A stretch of DNA of 64,000 nucleotides from Periconia sp. R9002 (Eukaryota; Ascomycota; Dothideomycetes; Pleosporales; Periconiaceae), in assembly GCA_023627715.1 (NCBI GenBank), contig JAMAHW010000016.1:248001-312000 (forward strand), given 5' to 3'. Under the pieces are notes generated by a model. The model was not told where the DNA came from, ran no database searches, and worked only from the letters and a program-made list of their open reading frames with translations. Of the stretch, positions 11,145 to 22,096 are shown in pieces; positions within the stretch are counted from its first letter, which is position 1; each line of letters opens with the position of its first letter. A program made the position numbers and the translations under genes.

Positions 11145-12205
11145 ATGAAGTCTTTCGTTGCTGCCACGCTTCTCGTTGCTGCCCTCGCCGAGGTTGCACA
11201 TGGTCACTGTGCGTAGCTATTCACTGTCTCTTGATCAACACGGTCTGACCTTGATCGCAGATATCTTTCAGTACTTGACTGCCAACGTAGGAAACCCTCG
11301 ATTATCATCACTTCCCATGAGAAGCAAGAATGCAACCTCGGCTAAGTAATTCGAACGCTGACACCATTGCTGTATAGGGCGTCAAGGGTGCACAATACCA
11401 AAATATTCGCAGGAACACGAACAACAACTCCCCGGTGACCAGTCTCAGCTCCAACGATCTCCGCTGTAATGTAGGCGGAGGAAGCGGTGCCTCTACCTCC
11501 ACCGTCTCAGTTGCTGCCGGCTCATCAGTCTCGTTCACAGCGGACCAAGCTGTAAGTTTATCCCGGGTACAAAGTAGAATCAAGACACCGCGTGACGCTG
11601 TGTTCTGAGACCTCGATAGCGCATTAACTCATATCGGCTTCAACTTAACTGACCCTATACTCGCAATTATAGGTGTACCACCAAGGCCCTGTTTCTTTCT
11701 ACATGTCCAAGGTGGACAGCGCTGCGGGTTCAGATGGAAGTGGAGATTGGGTGAAGATCAAAGAGATAGGCCCTACTTTCAGTGGAGGTCAGGCTAAGTG
11801 GGATATGTCTTGTACGTCTCCGCTCTATTCCTTTTTTCTTTCCGTCAACGTTGAGAATTTGCATTAACTAACTGGTATACCAGTGACATATTCTGTGAAT
11901 ATTCCTTCTTGCATCGCACCTGGCGAATACCTCCTCCGCATCGAGCAGCTCGGTATTCACAACCCGGGATCTCCTCCCCAGGTAAGTACAAAGCATGGAT
12001 TTACGTGGATCAACGCTGAGTCTATGAATAGTTCTACATTTCTTGCGCGCAGGTCAAGGTTACCGGTGGTGGCTCCAAGACTCTTAGCCCAACGACAAAG
12101 ATCCCAGGCCATGTTAAGTCTACAGACCCTGGATACACGGCCAACATCTACAACCCGGACTTCAAGAGCTACATTGTTCCAGGACCTCAGGTCGCGACTT
12201 GCTAG
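11145..12205 (+). CDS. AA9 lytic polysaccharide monooxygenase
   Basis: Six exons (11145-11208, 11261-11286, 11378-11551, 11673-11811, 11884-11981, 12032-12205) encode 224 residues. A 20-residue signal peptide ending AHG leaves His21 as the mature N-terminus. The copper histidine brace is His21 and His91 (in [11 protein letters not shown]). His160, Gln167 and axial Tyr169 complete the AA9 site ([15 protein letters not shown]). AA9 enzymes are secreted copper oxygenases that cleave cellulose or related glucans. There is no linker or CBM1 after the catalytic domain. The first intron splits the codon right after the catalytic His. No other carbohydrate-active gene lies nearby. Confidence 0.95.
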
Positions 12206-12527
12206 ATTGTAGTGTAGTACGTGGCTTGGTAAGGGATAGTTTGCTCCTGTATACCCATGGGCGACTGCGCTTTACTTGTAGCATAATGTAGTATGATTCA
12301 TATCTCATGCTAAAGCAGCCGTTTTTTGGTCTGTCATCCCATCGTTCGTATGATAGCTGTGTGTTGTAACATGCTTATGTGTAATGAAACTCGCCCAAGA
12401 ACTGAGGATATGTCACAGTCTAGACTGCATTTCACAGGCCCCGGGTTCACTAAGAACGTACTCAAGATCATGAATGGCACTATGGGTTTTGGTATATGCT
12501 TGGCTGTTTGATGTTGACTCTTTGTGA

Positions 12528-13994
12528 TCATGACTCTTTTGCTGCCTTTTGTGCCAACGCCCTCGTTCGAGTATTTTCTACCTCCCACTGAAATTCTTTC
12601 AACGCCCTTAATTCACTGCTGACGAATAGTCCGCCCATCAGTCCGTCTATTACGCCCACGCTCAAGCTTAGCGAACTGAGAAGCATCAAGATGAAAGACA
12701 CATAATTCTCTGGGGACCACCACACGCCGATAAGACACCCAATGGTAAAAAAGAGCTGGAAACCGAAATGACCTAGTCGTAAACGCCTTTGGATGCGTTC
12801 TCGAACGTCATACTTTTTTATGGTGGCTAATATCTCGTCATAGGTTTCGATGGGCAAGTACTTTTCTGATGGATCTGGAGAGCTGTTTTGTGCGTTCGGC
12901 GAGGGTACTTCAATATCACGAACTAGCGTAGCTTCTACGGAGAAATGATCGCTAAGGGAGCAATACAATGTAGGGTGTCGCATCGTCATGCCCACATTTG
13001 CGTCTTTCAACGTCCACTCTGCAGTCTGCTTACCGGTCGTTGCATCATACTGCCGGCCGCCATTGAAGAAGATGTAGTCGAGTCGTTTGGCATTCGGATC
13101 ATCTACCGTAGGCTCAATTTGAACGTTTTCACCCTTGGCAAGACGCTGACTGTGTGCTTTGTTCCATCGCCAGGTGTTGAGCGCACTGTCGCATGTGGCA
13201 CCGTTTTGTGTGAGGTTGAATTGTGCACTCGGCATAGGCACACCTCTGAGTTGTTCTACTTTGTCTCTGGCAGCGCCGACGGACGATTCGGGATGGAGGA
13301 TGCGCCACACGTCACGGACCGGTGAATGTGTCTCGATGATACGATGAGCGAGCGAAAGCGGGATCATATTGAAATCGCCCAAGCCGATGACAAGATGTCC
13401 TCGTTCGGCTGCGCCGCGCATGAGCTTTGCGATTTCCCATGCTTGAGCTGTGCGATGACAGAGGTAAGAGTCAAAAGGTTCGGCTTCGTAAGGGGCGTGG
13501 AGCTATTACTGTAAGCTGTGGCAGCGAATCTTTAGTTTCGAGCTTCATACATGTGTGCAAAAGACTTCTGCGATATCGCTCTTCTTGGGTCCCATGCGGA
13601 TCTTAGCATGAGCGACGCCCTTGCCCACAAACCAGTCTCCACGGTAGAAAGCAGCAGGTCGACCATTGAGCGGGTACTGTGTCATATTGCTCTCTTCAAT
13701 CGGCCATTTCGACAAGATGACGAGCCCCCCTCCAAATATTCCGCTGTAGTAAAACTTTCCATATGGAAGTATATGCTTAGTTTTGTCTCTTATCGCGTCA
13801 TAGTCCTGCTTCGTCCAACATTCCTGGAGTCCGACGATTTCAGGCGGCGGTTCTGCTGCGGCGATCTGATTTCCGATTTCCGTTAAGCGCTCGTTGCGAA
13901 GTTTCGCAATGTATTTGAGACCCCAGCAATTGAGCGAAAGAACTCGAAGGCTCGACGGAGAGGCATTCGTATGGGTGTCCATGTGTGTGGTCAT
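12528..13994 (-). CDS. ISC1: Inositol phosphosphingolipid phospholipase C (neutral sphingomyelinase family)
   Basis: Two exons, 13994-13551 and 13502-12528, give 472 residues (yeast Isc1 has 477). The junction yields CTHLHAPYEAEPFDSY. Catalytic landmarks of the DNase I-like phosphodiesterase fold are Asn22 in LNCWGL, Glu58 in LQECW, Asp191 and Asn193 in GDFNMIP, and the Asp333-His334 pair in SDHFSVEA. Two hydrophobic segments near residues 396-410 and 416-441 match the C-terminal tandem membrane helices of Isc1. The enzyme hydrolyses complex sphingolipids to ceramide at membranes. I chose ATG 13994 because the longer frame has no upstream ATG. It is divergent from the Swd3-type gene. Confidence 0.93.
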
Positions 13995-14210
13995 AGGAGA
14001 ATGAAAGGTGGGGATGTAGCTAGTAAAGTTGCGGAGACGCTTACACACCGGAAATAGCTTGAACACTCGACAAGCCTACTGTTTGAAGCAAACCCATACA
14101 CTGGTTGTGAATGACTTGATTCGTATACGATTTTGTTATGCCCGGATTCTAAACATCGTAGAAAGCAGCTATCTATAATTCATAATAGATTCGTTGGTGA
14201 CTTCATATTT

Positions 14211-14242
14211 CACCGCGGGAGCTCACCGCGGGAGCTCACCGC
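14211..14242 (+). repeat. 13-bp tandem repeat in a shared promoter
   Basis: CACCGCGGGAGCT occurs twice in direct succession and is followed by a partial third copy (CACCGC). It lies in the 329-bp divergent promoter between ISC1 and the WD40 gene, and its GC-rich core contrasts with the AT-rich flank. Confidence 0.8.
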
Positions 14243-14323
14243 CTTGCTACGCGCTAATTAGTGTGGGCAGAATAATTCGCGCCTGTCGATCTATAGTCCT
14301 GACCCATCAGCTAGCTATCCCGC

Positions 14324-15685
14324 ATGCCCTCCACCCAAACAATGACCGATCGCAACAACTCCCCAAAGAGACCCCGCGAAGAAGATGGAGACGATGAGTT
14401 CAACGGCCCACCTAGGAAACGTTCCGCATCTCGAAGCCCGCCTGCCAATGCATCTCCCACCTATCGCATAGCGGAGCGGCCGCGGCGATACAGCCACGAG
14501 GACAGTCCAAATGAACCTACGTATTATAGAAACAGAAATCGATCGCGCTCCCACTCACGTTCAAGGGGTCATTCAGTTTCGCGATCAAGATCCAAGTCAA
14601 CATCGGGGCGCCGCTCGCGGTCTCCTCCTATCCCTCCCCCGCCAAAGCCCACAGAACTCCACTATCGCCCGACCATGATTCTTCGAGGTCATAAGAAAGC
14701 CGTCTCCGCAGTCAAGTTCTCGCCAGACGGAAAGTGGATAGCTAGCTGCTCCGCCGATTGTACCATCAAGATTTGGGATGCTCAAACGGGGCGACTGGAA
14801 CATACGTTAGAAGGGCATCTTGCTGGTATCTCCACGATAGCTTGGTCGCCCGACTCTAGAATTCTTGCCTCTGGTTCCGACGATAAATCCATACGGCTAT
14901 GGGATGTTTCAACTGGATTGGCCCACCCGACGCCCTTTATCGGCCACCATAATTATGTCTATTCGATTGCCTTCTCACCGAAAGGCAATATGCTCGTTAG
15001 TGGCTCGTACGACGAGGCCGTGTTCCTCTGGGACGTACGAGCTGCTCGCGTCATGCGCTCTTTGCCTGCGCATTCCGATCCGGTAGGTGGGGTCGACTTC
15101 GTCCGCGATGGAACGTTGAACGTGAGTTGTTCACACGACGGTCTAATTCGAATATGGGATACTGCCACCGGGCAGTGTCTTCGAACGCTTGTCCACGAAG
15201 ACAATGCCCCAGTAACCTCTGTCATCTTCTCGCCCAACGGAAAATACGTATTGGCATGGACACTTGACTCGAGCGTCCGCCTGTGGAACTACATTGAAGG
15301 GAAAGGCAAGTGCGTGAAAACGTACCAGGGCCACGTCAATAAGACTTACAGTTTGTCGGGTGCGTTTGGTACGTACGGGAGCGATCCGCCCCATGAATAC
15401 GCGTTTGTGGTGTCAGGAAGCGAGAATGGCGATATTGTTTTGTGGGACGTGAGTTCCAAAAATGTACTACAGAGGATAGAGAATGGTCATTCGGACGCCG
15501 TATTAGGAGTGGATACGCATCCGACAGAGAAGTTGTTGGTGAGCGGAGGGCTGGATAAGACAGTCCGAGTCTGGAGGGATACAACAAAGCCACCACAGTC
15601 TGCTGCAGAAATCGTGCCCGTGGAGACAGAAACAAACGGATATGATCCTGACGTTCTGCCACCGAATCCCTTCGGTGATAATTGA
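14324..15685 (+). CDS. WDR5/Swd3-type WD40 protein, COMPASS subunit
   Basis: A single exon encodes 453 residues. An Arg/Ser-rich N-terminal tail of about 105 residues precedes seven WD40 blades (for example ILRGHKKAVSAVKFSPDGK, then IKIWD, IRLWD, VFLWD, IRIWD, VRLWN, IVLWD and VRVWR). Blade order and wording, such as SCSADCTIKIWDAQTGRLEHT and VSCSHDGLIRIWDTATGQC, match WDR5/Swd3, the scaffold of the COMPASS histone H3 Lys4 methyltransferase. The RS-rich extension is longer than in the animal protein and suggests extra RNA or protein contacts, which is inference. It is convergent with COQ1. Confidence 0.88.
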   Translation: MPSTQTMTDRNNSPKRPREEDGDDEFNGPPRKRSASRSPPANASPTYRIAERPRRYSHEDSPNEPTYYRNRNRSRSHSRSRGHSVSRSRSKSTSGRRSRSPPIPPPPKPTELHYRPTMILRGHKKAVSAVKFSPDGKWIASCSADCTIKIWDAQTGRLEHTLEGHLAGISTIAWSPDSRILASGSDDKSIRLWDVSTGLAHPTPFIGHHNYVYSIAFSPKGNMLVSGSYDEAVFLWDVRAARVMRSLPAHSDPVGGVDFVRDGTLNVSCSHDGLIRIWDTATGQCLRTLVHEDNAPVTSVIFSPNGKYVLAWTLDSSVRLWNYIEGKGKCVKTYQGHVNKTYSLSGAFGTYGSDPPHEYAFVVSGSENGDIVLWDVSSKNVLQRIENGHSDAVLGVDTHPTEKLLVSGGLDKTVRVWRDTTKPPQSAAEIVPVETETNGYDPDVLPPNPFGDN

Positions 15686-15976
15686 CTTCACGGCGATAGA
15701 TTCTAATACCAAAAGAAATTCCACTTTAAAAGGGTGTATCTATCATGAGAAACATACCGCACCGCGAAAAACTGCCATGTGACCAATCGCGATGCTTTTT
15801 GGTGTATGAATACAGTATATGTACAGAATATGAGGTTGATGCCGCTTATTGTATATCCGACAGGAGATCACCGCCAGTTTTACTACCCTGGAAACGCCGT
15901 TCTACACCAACACTGATCGTACCGTTACAGCCGAAGTACCTTCACCGTGCTTAGATTGAACCTCCTCAACTCTTCT

Positions 15977-17390
15977 CTATTTTCTCCGCTTCATAACCTT
16001 TGTACACATCTCCACGAGGCCGTCTTTGGCGTCGCTTTCAGGGAAGAAAGCTATTGATTCGATGGCTTTATCAACGTATTCCTGGGCGAGAGCGCGTGTT
16101 TGTTCGAGACCTGTGCTCGAGGAAACAATCTCGCGAGCCTGCTAGTTCGTTAGTCAATTCTTCGCAGACAAGATCAAACAGGGTAGAAAATCGTAGCCAT
16201 ACCATTTGCACATCACCGTCCTCGGAGAATTTCCTTCCAACCAACTTCCCTAGCGTCTTGTTCTCTTTCCAAGCAAAAAGTAATGGTGCGGTAGCAAGGC
16301 CCAGTTCCAGATCAGCACCTGCGGGTTTTCCAAGTTCCTCCCCGCTTATTGTGTAATCCAGCATGTCATCTACGAGCTGAAACGCAAGACCCAAATTCTT
16401 CCCATATTGATACGCTGCTTCTACTACCTCTGGACTGCTCCCTCCTAGTATAGCTGCGGCTCTACAGGATTTTGAAATCAGTGAGGCGGATTTGAGGTAT
16501 GTCTTCTGCAAGTAATATGTCAAAGTGTTCTCCGTCCAGACGGGGTTACGCTCATCCGATGCTGTGTTTTTGAGTTGCATGAATTCGCCCTCTACGAGAT
16601 TGGCGATTACAGTGGCAAGCAGTTCCGTAACTTCGGGGTCTCGTAATCGAGCGAGCGCAACGGAAGCGCGACCTAACAGGAAGTCTCCGGCCAGCACTGC
16701 CATCTTGTTGCCAAATTCAATATTCGCAGAAGGCGCAGAGCGGCGCGCAACTGAGTGATCAATCACGTCGTCATGGAGGAGCGAGGCGGTGTGAATCAAT
16801 TCCGTAATTTCAGCTAGCCGACGTTGCGACGGTAGGATATCCGAATCTTCGCTTCGGTATGCTGTATCCTGAGCCAAGGAAGAAGCACGAGGATATGCAG
16901 CAGCGTCGGGAGCAGATGGGTTGTCATCTACGAGTATGTTTGGGTTCGTGAGGGGAGAATTGATGCTAAAAGGGCTGGTTTCTCTGGTGGTCTTTGGAGT
17001 GAGTGCTGTAGCTCTGCTCATCAGCAGCACCAGCATTGGCCGTACGTATTTCCCTTCGCTCTGTGTGTAATATTTAGAGACAGTATCCAGTGTAGGGTGT
17101 CCTGAACCAAGCAACTGTCGTATGTTTTTGGTCAAAAACTTCATCTCTTTCGCTACGGTCCGGAAAGGGTCGACCGATATGGGAGCATTTGGATCAGGCG
17201 CAGGAGCGTTGAAGATTGTTTGCGCGGCGGAGACAGCGGCAGCCCATGATGACTGGGTACGCCGTCTTGAAGGGTGATAAAGTGCTGTGTATCTTTGTAT
17301 CGGCGTGCTCGTGTTATAGCATGATGGTACAAGGCGAGTGGAGGAACATCGCGGAATGCTCGTCGCGAGCCGTCTAGATTGGCTCGACAT
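15977..17390 (-). CDS. COQ1: Polyprenyl diphosphate synthase, coenzyme Q side chain
   Basis: Exons 17390-16203 and 16138-15977 join across a 64-bp intron to give 449 residues. The N-terminus is rich in Arg and Ser and poor in acids, as in a mitochondrial presequence. The two Asp-rich prenyl-transfer motifs are DDVID (207-211, in LLHDDVIDHS) and DDMLD (341-345, in LVDDMLDYT). The second exon supplies the expected tail (LEQTRALAQEYVDKAI). The enzyme makes the long isoprenoid tail of ubiquinone in mitochondria. A Ser/Pro/Asp-rich insert lies between about residues 135 and 190. I chose ATG 17390; the slightly longer frame starts with TTG. It is divergent from VMA12. Confidence 0.93.
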
Positions 17391-17596
17391 GGAATTGTAA
17401 CTCAAGGTTTGACTATTTCAGAAGCAATTGAACCTTCTTGGCGGGATTATGAGTAGGAAGTAACATGCAGGTTGACGAAAGTTTTGGGTCGGCGAGACCA
17501 TATCATGACGCTAATGAAGCACGTGCCAAGATGGCGGACAGAACCGAGCCATCAGCAATGGATAGCTGCCTACCTACATACCTCCATACCTACCTA

Positions 17597-17693
17597 NNNN
17601 NNNNNNNNNNNNNNNNNNNNNNNNNNNNNNNNNNNNNNNNNNNNNNNNNNNNNNNNNNNNNNNNNNNNNNNNNNNNNNNNNNNNNNNNNNNNN
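17597..17693. other. assembly gap (97 N)
   Basis: Ninety-seven consecutive N bases sit between a TACC-rich stretch on the left and a 12-bp tandem repeat on the right. The true length of the repeat tract is therefore unknown. Confidence 0.99.
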
Positions 17694-17784
17694 CTACACA
17701 GCTCTCTACACAGCTCTCTACACAGCTCTCTACACAGCTCTCTACACAGCTCTCTACACAGCTCTCTACACAGCTCTCTACACA
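17694..17784 (+). repeat. 12-bp tandem repeat next to the gap
   Basis: CTACACAGCTCT is repeated seven times without a mismatch, plus seven further bases, and runs directly out of the assembly gap. Because 12 is a multiple of three it is open in several frames (Ser-Thr-Gln-Leu units on the plus strand). I treat it as promoter or 5' UTR of VMA12, since the conserved protein begins after it. Confidence 0.9.
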
Positions 17785-17818
17785 TGTCGTACCTGTCACG
17801 ACCATTGCTCTATTCGCG

Positions 17819-18769
17819 ATGGTTTTATTAACAATGACCCCAGCCATCGTGCGGGCTTTGAGAAGAGTTGAACATCTGAAACCGCAGGAGTTCGCAAGTC
17901 TACAGCTACCCTCGGAACCGATCCTCGCAGATCCGCAACCCGGCCATCCCATATCTCATAGTCAACTCATTGACCTCTCGAAACTACTCAAGAAGCATGC
18001 AGACGAAATCAACAACACAGAAGATGTGACGGTTACAAGCTCAGCTATCCGGCAAGATTCAGTCGAGCCGCTGAGTCAAGCGCTAATAGGTGAAGAGGTC
18101 GCAAAGTCGCAAAGGGCGAACGAGGACGCAGGGGATAAAAGAAACCAAATACCCGTCACTCTCGATGTTCTTCTACGCGGCTCCACTGTATACCAAGCCC
18201 CTCCGTCACCCAAAAAAGAGCCAACTCCCGAATATAAAGCTCTCATGGCGCGTCTTCGCGCTGAAGAGGAAGCTCGAGCATATGAGCGTATGCTGAATCC
18301 TAACACACACAGCCAAAAGTCGGAGACCTTTTCCCAAAGATTTCCAAACGCGCCATTCTCTCCGCCCAGTTTTTCCGCCGGCGCAAATACTACAAGTGAA
18401 GATGAGGAAGAGCTTTCTTACGAAGAAGTCCACCGCCAGATCATTCTCATTATCAATGTCCTAGTATCTGTCGTCGCTTGTGCCGTATTCATATGGGTCG
18501 CAGCACGGCATTGGAGTGCGCCTAAAAGACTGGGTCTTAGTATGGGAGGAAGTGGTGCCGTAGCCATTGCAGAGGTGGTAGTGTACAGCGGCTATGTTCG
18601 CAAAGCCGCTGAAGCCAAAAGGCTAGAGAAGAAAAAGTCCGAAGTTAAGGAAATACTGGAGAGTTGGGTGATAGAAAAAAATGATGGAGCGTCCAAAGAA
18701 GTTGGTTCCTCAAAGACGAAGAATAAGACTGAAGATGCCGTAAGGTTTAGGAAGGGGAAGCATCGCTAA
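17819..18769 (+). CDS. VMA12: V-ATPase assembly factor Vma12 (TMEM199 family)
   Basis: The frame from ATG 17819 gives 316 residues; a second in-frame ATG at 17834 is equally plausible. The fungal Vma12 core is recognisable as PVTLDVLLRGSTVYQ followed by KEPTPEYKALMARLRAEEE. Two membrane helices follow (IILIINVLVSVVACAVFIWV and a second after the SAPKRL segment), and the tail is basic. The protein works in the ER membrane with Vma21 and Vma22 to assemble the V0 sector of the vacuolar ATPase. The same frame is open upstream through the tandem repeat and the gap, but that part looks like non-coding repeat. It is convergent with VAC14, 103 bp away. Confidence 0.85.
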   Translation: MVLLTMTPAIVRALRRVEHLKPQEFASLQLPSEPILADPQPGHPISHSQLIDLSKLLKKHADEINNTEDVTVTSSAIRQDSVEPLSQALIGEEVAKSQRANEDAGDKRNQIPVTLDVLLRGSTVYQAPPSPKKEPTPEYKALMARLRAEEEARAYERMLNPNTHSQKSETFSQRFPNAPFSPPSFSAGANTTSEDEEELSYEEVHRQIILIINVLVSVVACAVFIWVAARHWSAPKRLGLSMGGSGAVAIAEVVVYSGYVRKAAEAKRLEKKKSEVKEILESWVIEKNDGASKEVGSSKTKNKTEDAVRFRKGKHR

Positions 18770-18872
18770 AAGAATATAAGAAGCTATTGAGTGTTACCCA
18801 AACCCGTTTAACCAAAATATAATGCCCAAACACCTCGCCATGCAATCACATATTGCGGAAGAATGTCCAAGG

Positions 18873-21800
18873 TTACTTCTTGCGCCTTCCCGCGACTCCT
18901 CCGGCCAATCTTCCCAGATTTGTCAAACTCGACCGAGCCCTATGCCCAGCAGGCTGCTGACCAGTTACCCCTGGAGTTGGTCTGTTTATACCAGCAGGCG
19001 GTTGAGGGCCCTGTCCAAGTCTCGTACTCTTGGGTGGCACCTCTGAAGGGCCTTTCTCCTGAACAGGACTCGGCCCAACATCCTCTCCCATACTAGCCAG
19101 TCTTTGACTCTTTCTCGCCTTCTCTTGAGTGGCCTTGAATTTGTCCAACAAGTCAATCCACTTGACACCGCCATCTTCTCGGGCTTTCAATCGATTCGGA
19201 CGCTCGAAGCTGGATACGGGGGCTGCCTGGGGTGCACTGGGCGAACCGGTCTCTGAGCTCTTCTGTCTCAAGTGGTTAAAGTTGGAAGTGGGAACGTACG
19301 TGCGAGGTGCCATATGCAAATAGCCAATTGCGGAGACGCTGTTCAGCCGATTTTTAAGGGCGGCAAACGCTGAAGATTGAGGGAGAAGCATGAGAAGACC
19401 ATATAAACATTTGTAGAGATGGGGATATCTCTCGGGCTCTAGCAGCTGCATGCGTAGGTCTACATAGGTGTTAGCGAATATACATGACTTCTTCAAAGTA
19501 CCATACATGTAAAGACGGGTGATTCGAGCAGCTGAACGAGCTTATCGATCTGAATGAGCATATTAACCGTCATTTCAAGGTCCGCACTAGTTCTGGTTAG
19601 CTGGTGCTGAAGCACGAGAAACAAGACCACATACAATATTTGAAGCAGGTGATACGCTTGCTCGTACGCTTGAGCTAAAAGACAAAGTGAGAAGGTGGCC
19701 ACCGCGTTGTGACACCACGACTTGAACAGCGATACAAAGAATGACTGCCCGTCTTTTGAGTCTAGATTCCTAAGTCTTCTTCTCAAGTCGGCCAACTCTG
19801 GTGCTGTGATGAGGTTGTTATTCAAGTTTTGCACCATAATACTTGCAAATTCAACGTCCTGTAACAGTCAGATGGTGGCGTATATGCCAGGTGGATGGGT
19901 CACTCCTACCTCATCTTTTTCAAGACAGTCAGCCATCGTCCGATATATGCGCTCCGCACTAAGGGTGACGCAAAGCTGGCGAATAATGAGGTTACCCCTA
20001 GTCTCGAGGAGCCGTCGGTCGGTACAGAAAAGTTTCAGGAGATTAACCATGAATGAAGTGAAATACGAGTCATCGCTGTTTTTCGAAATCTGGGAAAGTA
20101 GTAATAGATCACGCGTAACCACCGCCTCGGATGGGTCAGACAGGGTTTTAAGAAGGGCAGGAAATGTCCCATCTTCAACAGACAAAATCTGTTTATACAT
20201 AATTAGTGAGCAATTAGCACAATAGAAAGAGCGCAAACTTACCTTTCCAGGCGCAATTCTATGAAGCATTATCAACCATGCAATGGCTGCGACACGAGTC
20301 GCTTCGTGTTCGTTCAGGAATTGAAGAGTGAGAGCGTTTACTGCCGCTTGGTAGTCTAACTCCGGGATCGGACGTGGTGAAGGGCCCCGTTCTTCTGCTG
20401 GAGTAGGTGTTCTGGTGCCTACGGAACGCACATCTGTACGGTCTTGAATCACAGTCTTGAGTAGGCGACTGGACAGGTTTGATTCTCGGCGTTCAATACC
20501 GGTCAGTTCTTTGCCTAAAGCCGAGAGGGAGTTGGGCAGCTGTATCGCTGCGCCCGTTGTACCATCTGATCGGCGGTTTTCATCGGAAAGTGACATGATG
20601 TAGTCCATAGTCGAAGCATTCACTTTGTTTGCTGCTTGGCGAACAGAATCAAGGTCATGCGACATTCTAGGGAGAACATAAGTGAGAAGACTGGGAACAA
20701 ATGGCATGATGTCCTCAGGGCAAATTTCGAAAAAACTGTCTATCCAGCGTAAGGTGGTGAGCAAGATTTCGTGATTCTCTTCCTCTGCGATGTGTTAGAT
20801 CCTGTCAAAGTTTGATAATGGTTGGTATACCTTTGTCACCATACGGAGCTCCCAAGAAGCTCACCAATATCTCGAGTATCTTGGGGTGATCGACTTGGAC
20901 ATCCTGACCAGGAACCCAATCGCCATCACCACTCACTGATTTCTCGTCATCGACAGCTACTGATCCGCTTTCGAAGCTGTCGTCGTCCTTCTCATCTGTC
21001 GCTTGACGCTGGCCATGAGCAATGCTATTACTATCAACTTCGCTCTCGTCATCTGCTCTGCTCTGGAGGCTTGAGTTGGACTGCTTGGAATTTTCCTCGC
21101 CCTGACTCTTTTTACTTTCGGCGATGCCACGCTTGATCCGCGCGATTTTCCTTATTTCGCTGAGGAACCGGTCCAAAGCAACCTGTGTAGCAGTATGCAC
21201 GTCCTGATTTGGGTCGCTAAGAAATTTGAAAAGACCACCCAGAAATCGAGGGAGATATGCCACGAGTTCGAGATCAGGGATCGAGTCCAATAGCGTAATC
21301 CATGCAACAAGAAATGTCCGGGTGTAGGGGCTTATAACATTGATCCGTTCTTCAAGAAGGGGCAGGAAGCGCTCGAGAGAGAACGCAGTGGGATGGTCCT
21401 CTACAGGGCTTTCTTCACTGTCCCCGCCGCCCTCGCCTTTCATTTCCGGGGAATGTAGAAGGGATACGTAAGAGGCGGCGGATTCTGCGACGATATCTTT
21501 GATCAACCGGTCTAGTAGCTCCGCACCGTTTTTGACAGACAGCTCTGAATCAGCAGCGAGCTATAAAGCCAATGTTAGCGTATGATCAGGTGTACTCGGG
21601 GGCAATAGGGAACAAGCAGATAAGAGGGCCGTACCTTGCAAAGTGCGTCGAAGACTTGGTTAAAGTACAATAATATTTCGCCTTTTGCAACTTTGGCAAT
21701 GTTATACATGCTCTCGCAGGCGTAGTAGCGGACGCGGGCATCTTGATCGGAGAAGCAAGCTAGCACCGGAGGGACAATTTCTTCTAGATAGCGAGCGACT

Positions 21801-22096
21801 TCCTTTATGGACGGTTAGCAGGAGACATTTACCCATGTGTTGGCAATGTGAGGGCTGACACATACCGGACCCAATGCTATGGAAGCTGCAGCTAAACCAA
21901 TGAGGCCGCCATTTCGAGCGTGAGGATGGTGGACTGCATAGGCATATTCGTGGCAGAGCTGGTGCACAATCTTGTGGATCCTGTCAAAGTCGCGAGCAGC
22001 AAGCGACTCGCGAATCAGGCCTTCGAGCTCGAGGGCACCGCTCTTACGCTTGTCGTAGAGTCTATCATTCAGAGCTTTGGTGATGTTGGCGTCCAT
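18873..22096 (-). CDS. VAC14: PI(3,5)P2 regulatory scaffold Vac14
   Basis: Eight exons (22096-21866, 21802-21635, 21560-20831, 20784-20243, 20188-19910, 19858-19635, 19586-19507, 19459-18873) splice in frame to 946 residues. The N-terminus (ITKALNDRLYDKRKSGALEL) and HEAT repeats match Vac14. The C-terminal Fig4-binding region is unmistakable (DLEMTVNMLIQIDKLVQLLE, then LLEPERYPHLYKCLYGLL and SSAFAALKNRLNSVSAIGYL). Vac14 scaffolds the Fab1 kinase and Fig4 phosphatase on vacuolar and endosomal membranes. An acidic Ser-rich insert of about 100 residues lies in exon 3. Intron 20189-20242 is 54 bp and stop-free, so its retention would keep the frame. Confidence 0.93.

Noticed and set aside
17465..17818. 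VMA12 frame extended upstream through the gap and the 12-bp repeats
   Set aside because: The conserved protein starts after the repeat, the extension is low-complexity or unknown N, and similar repeats are typical of promoters.
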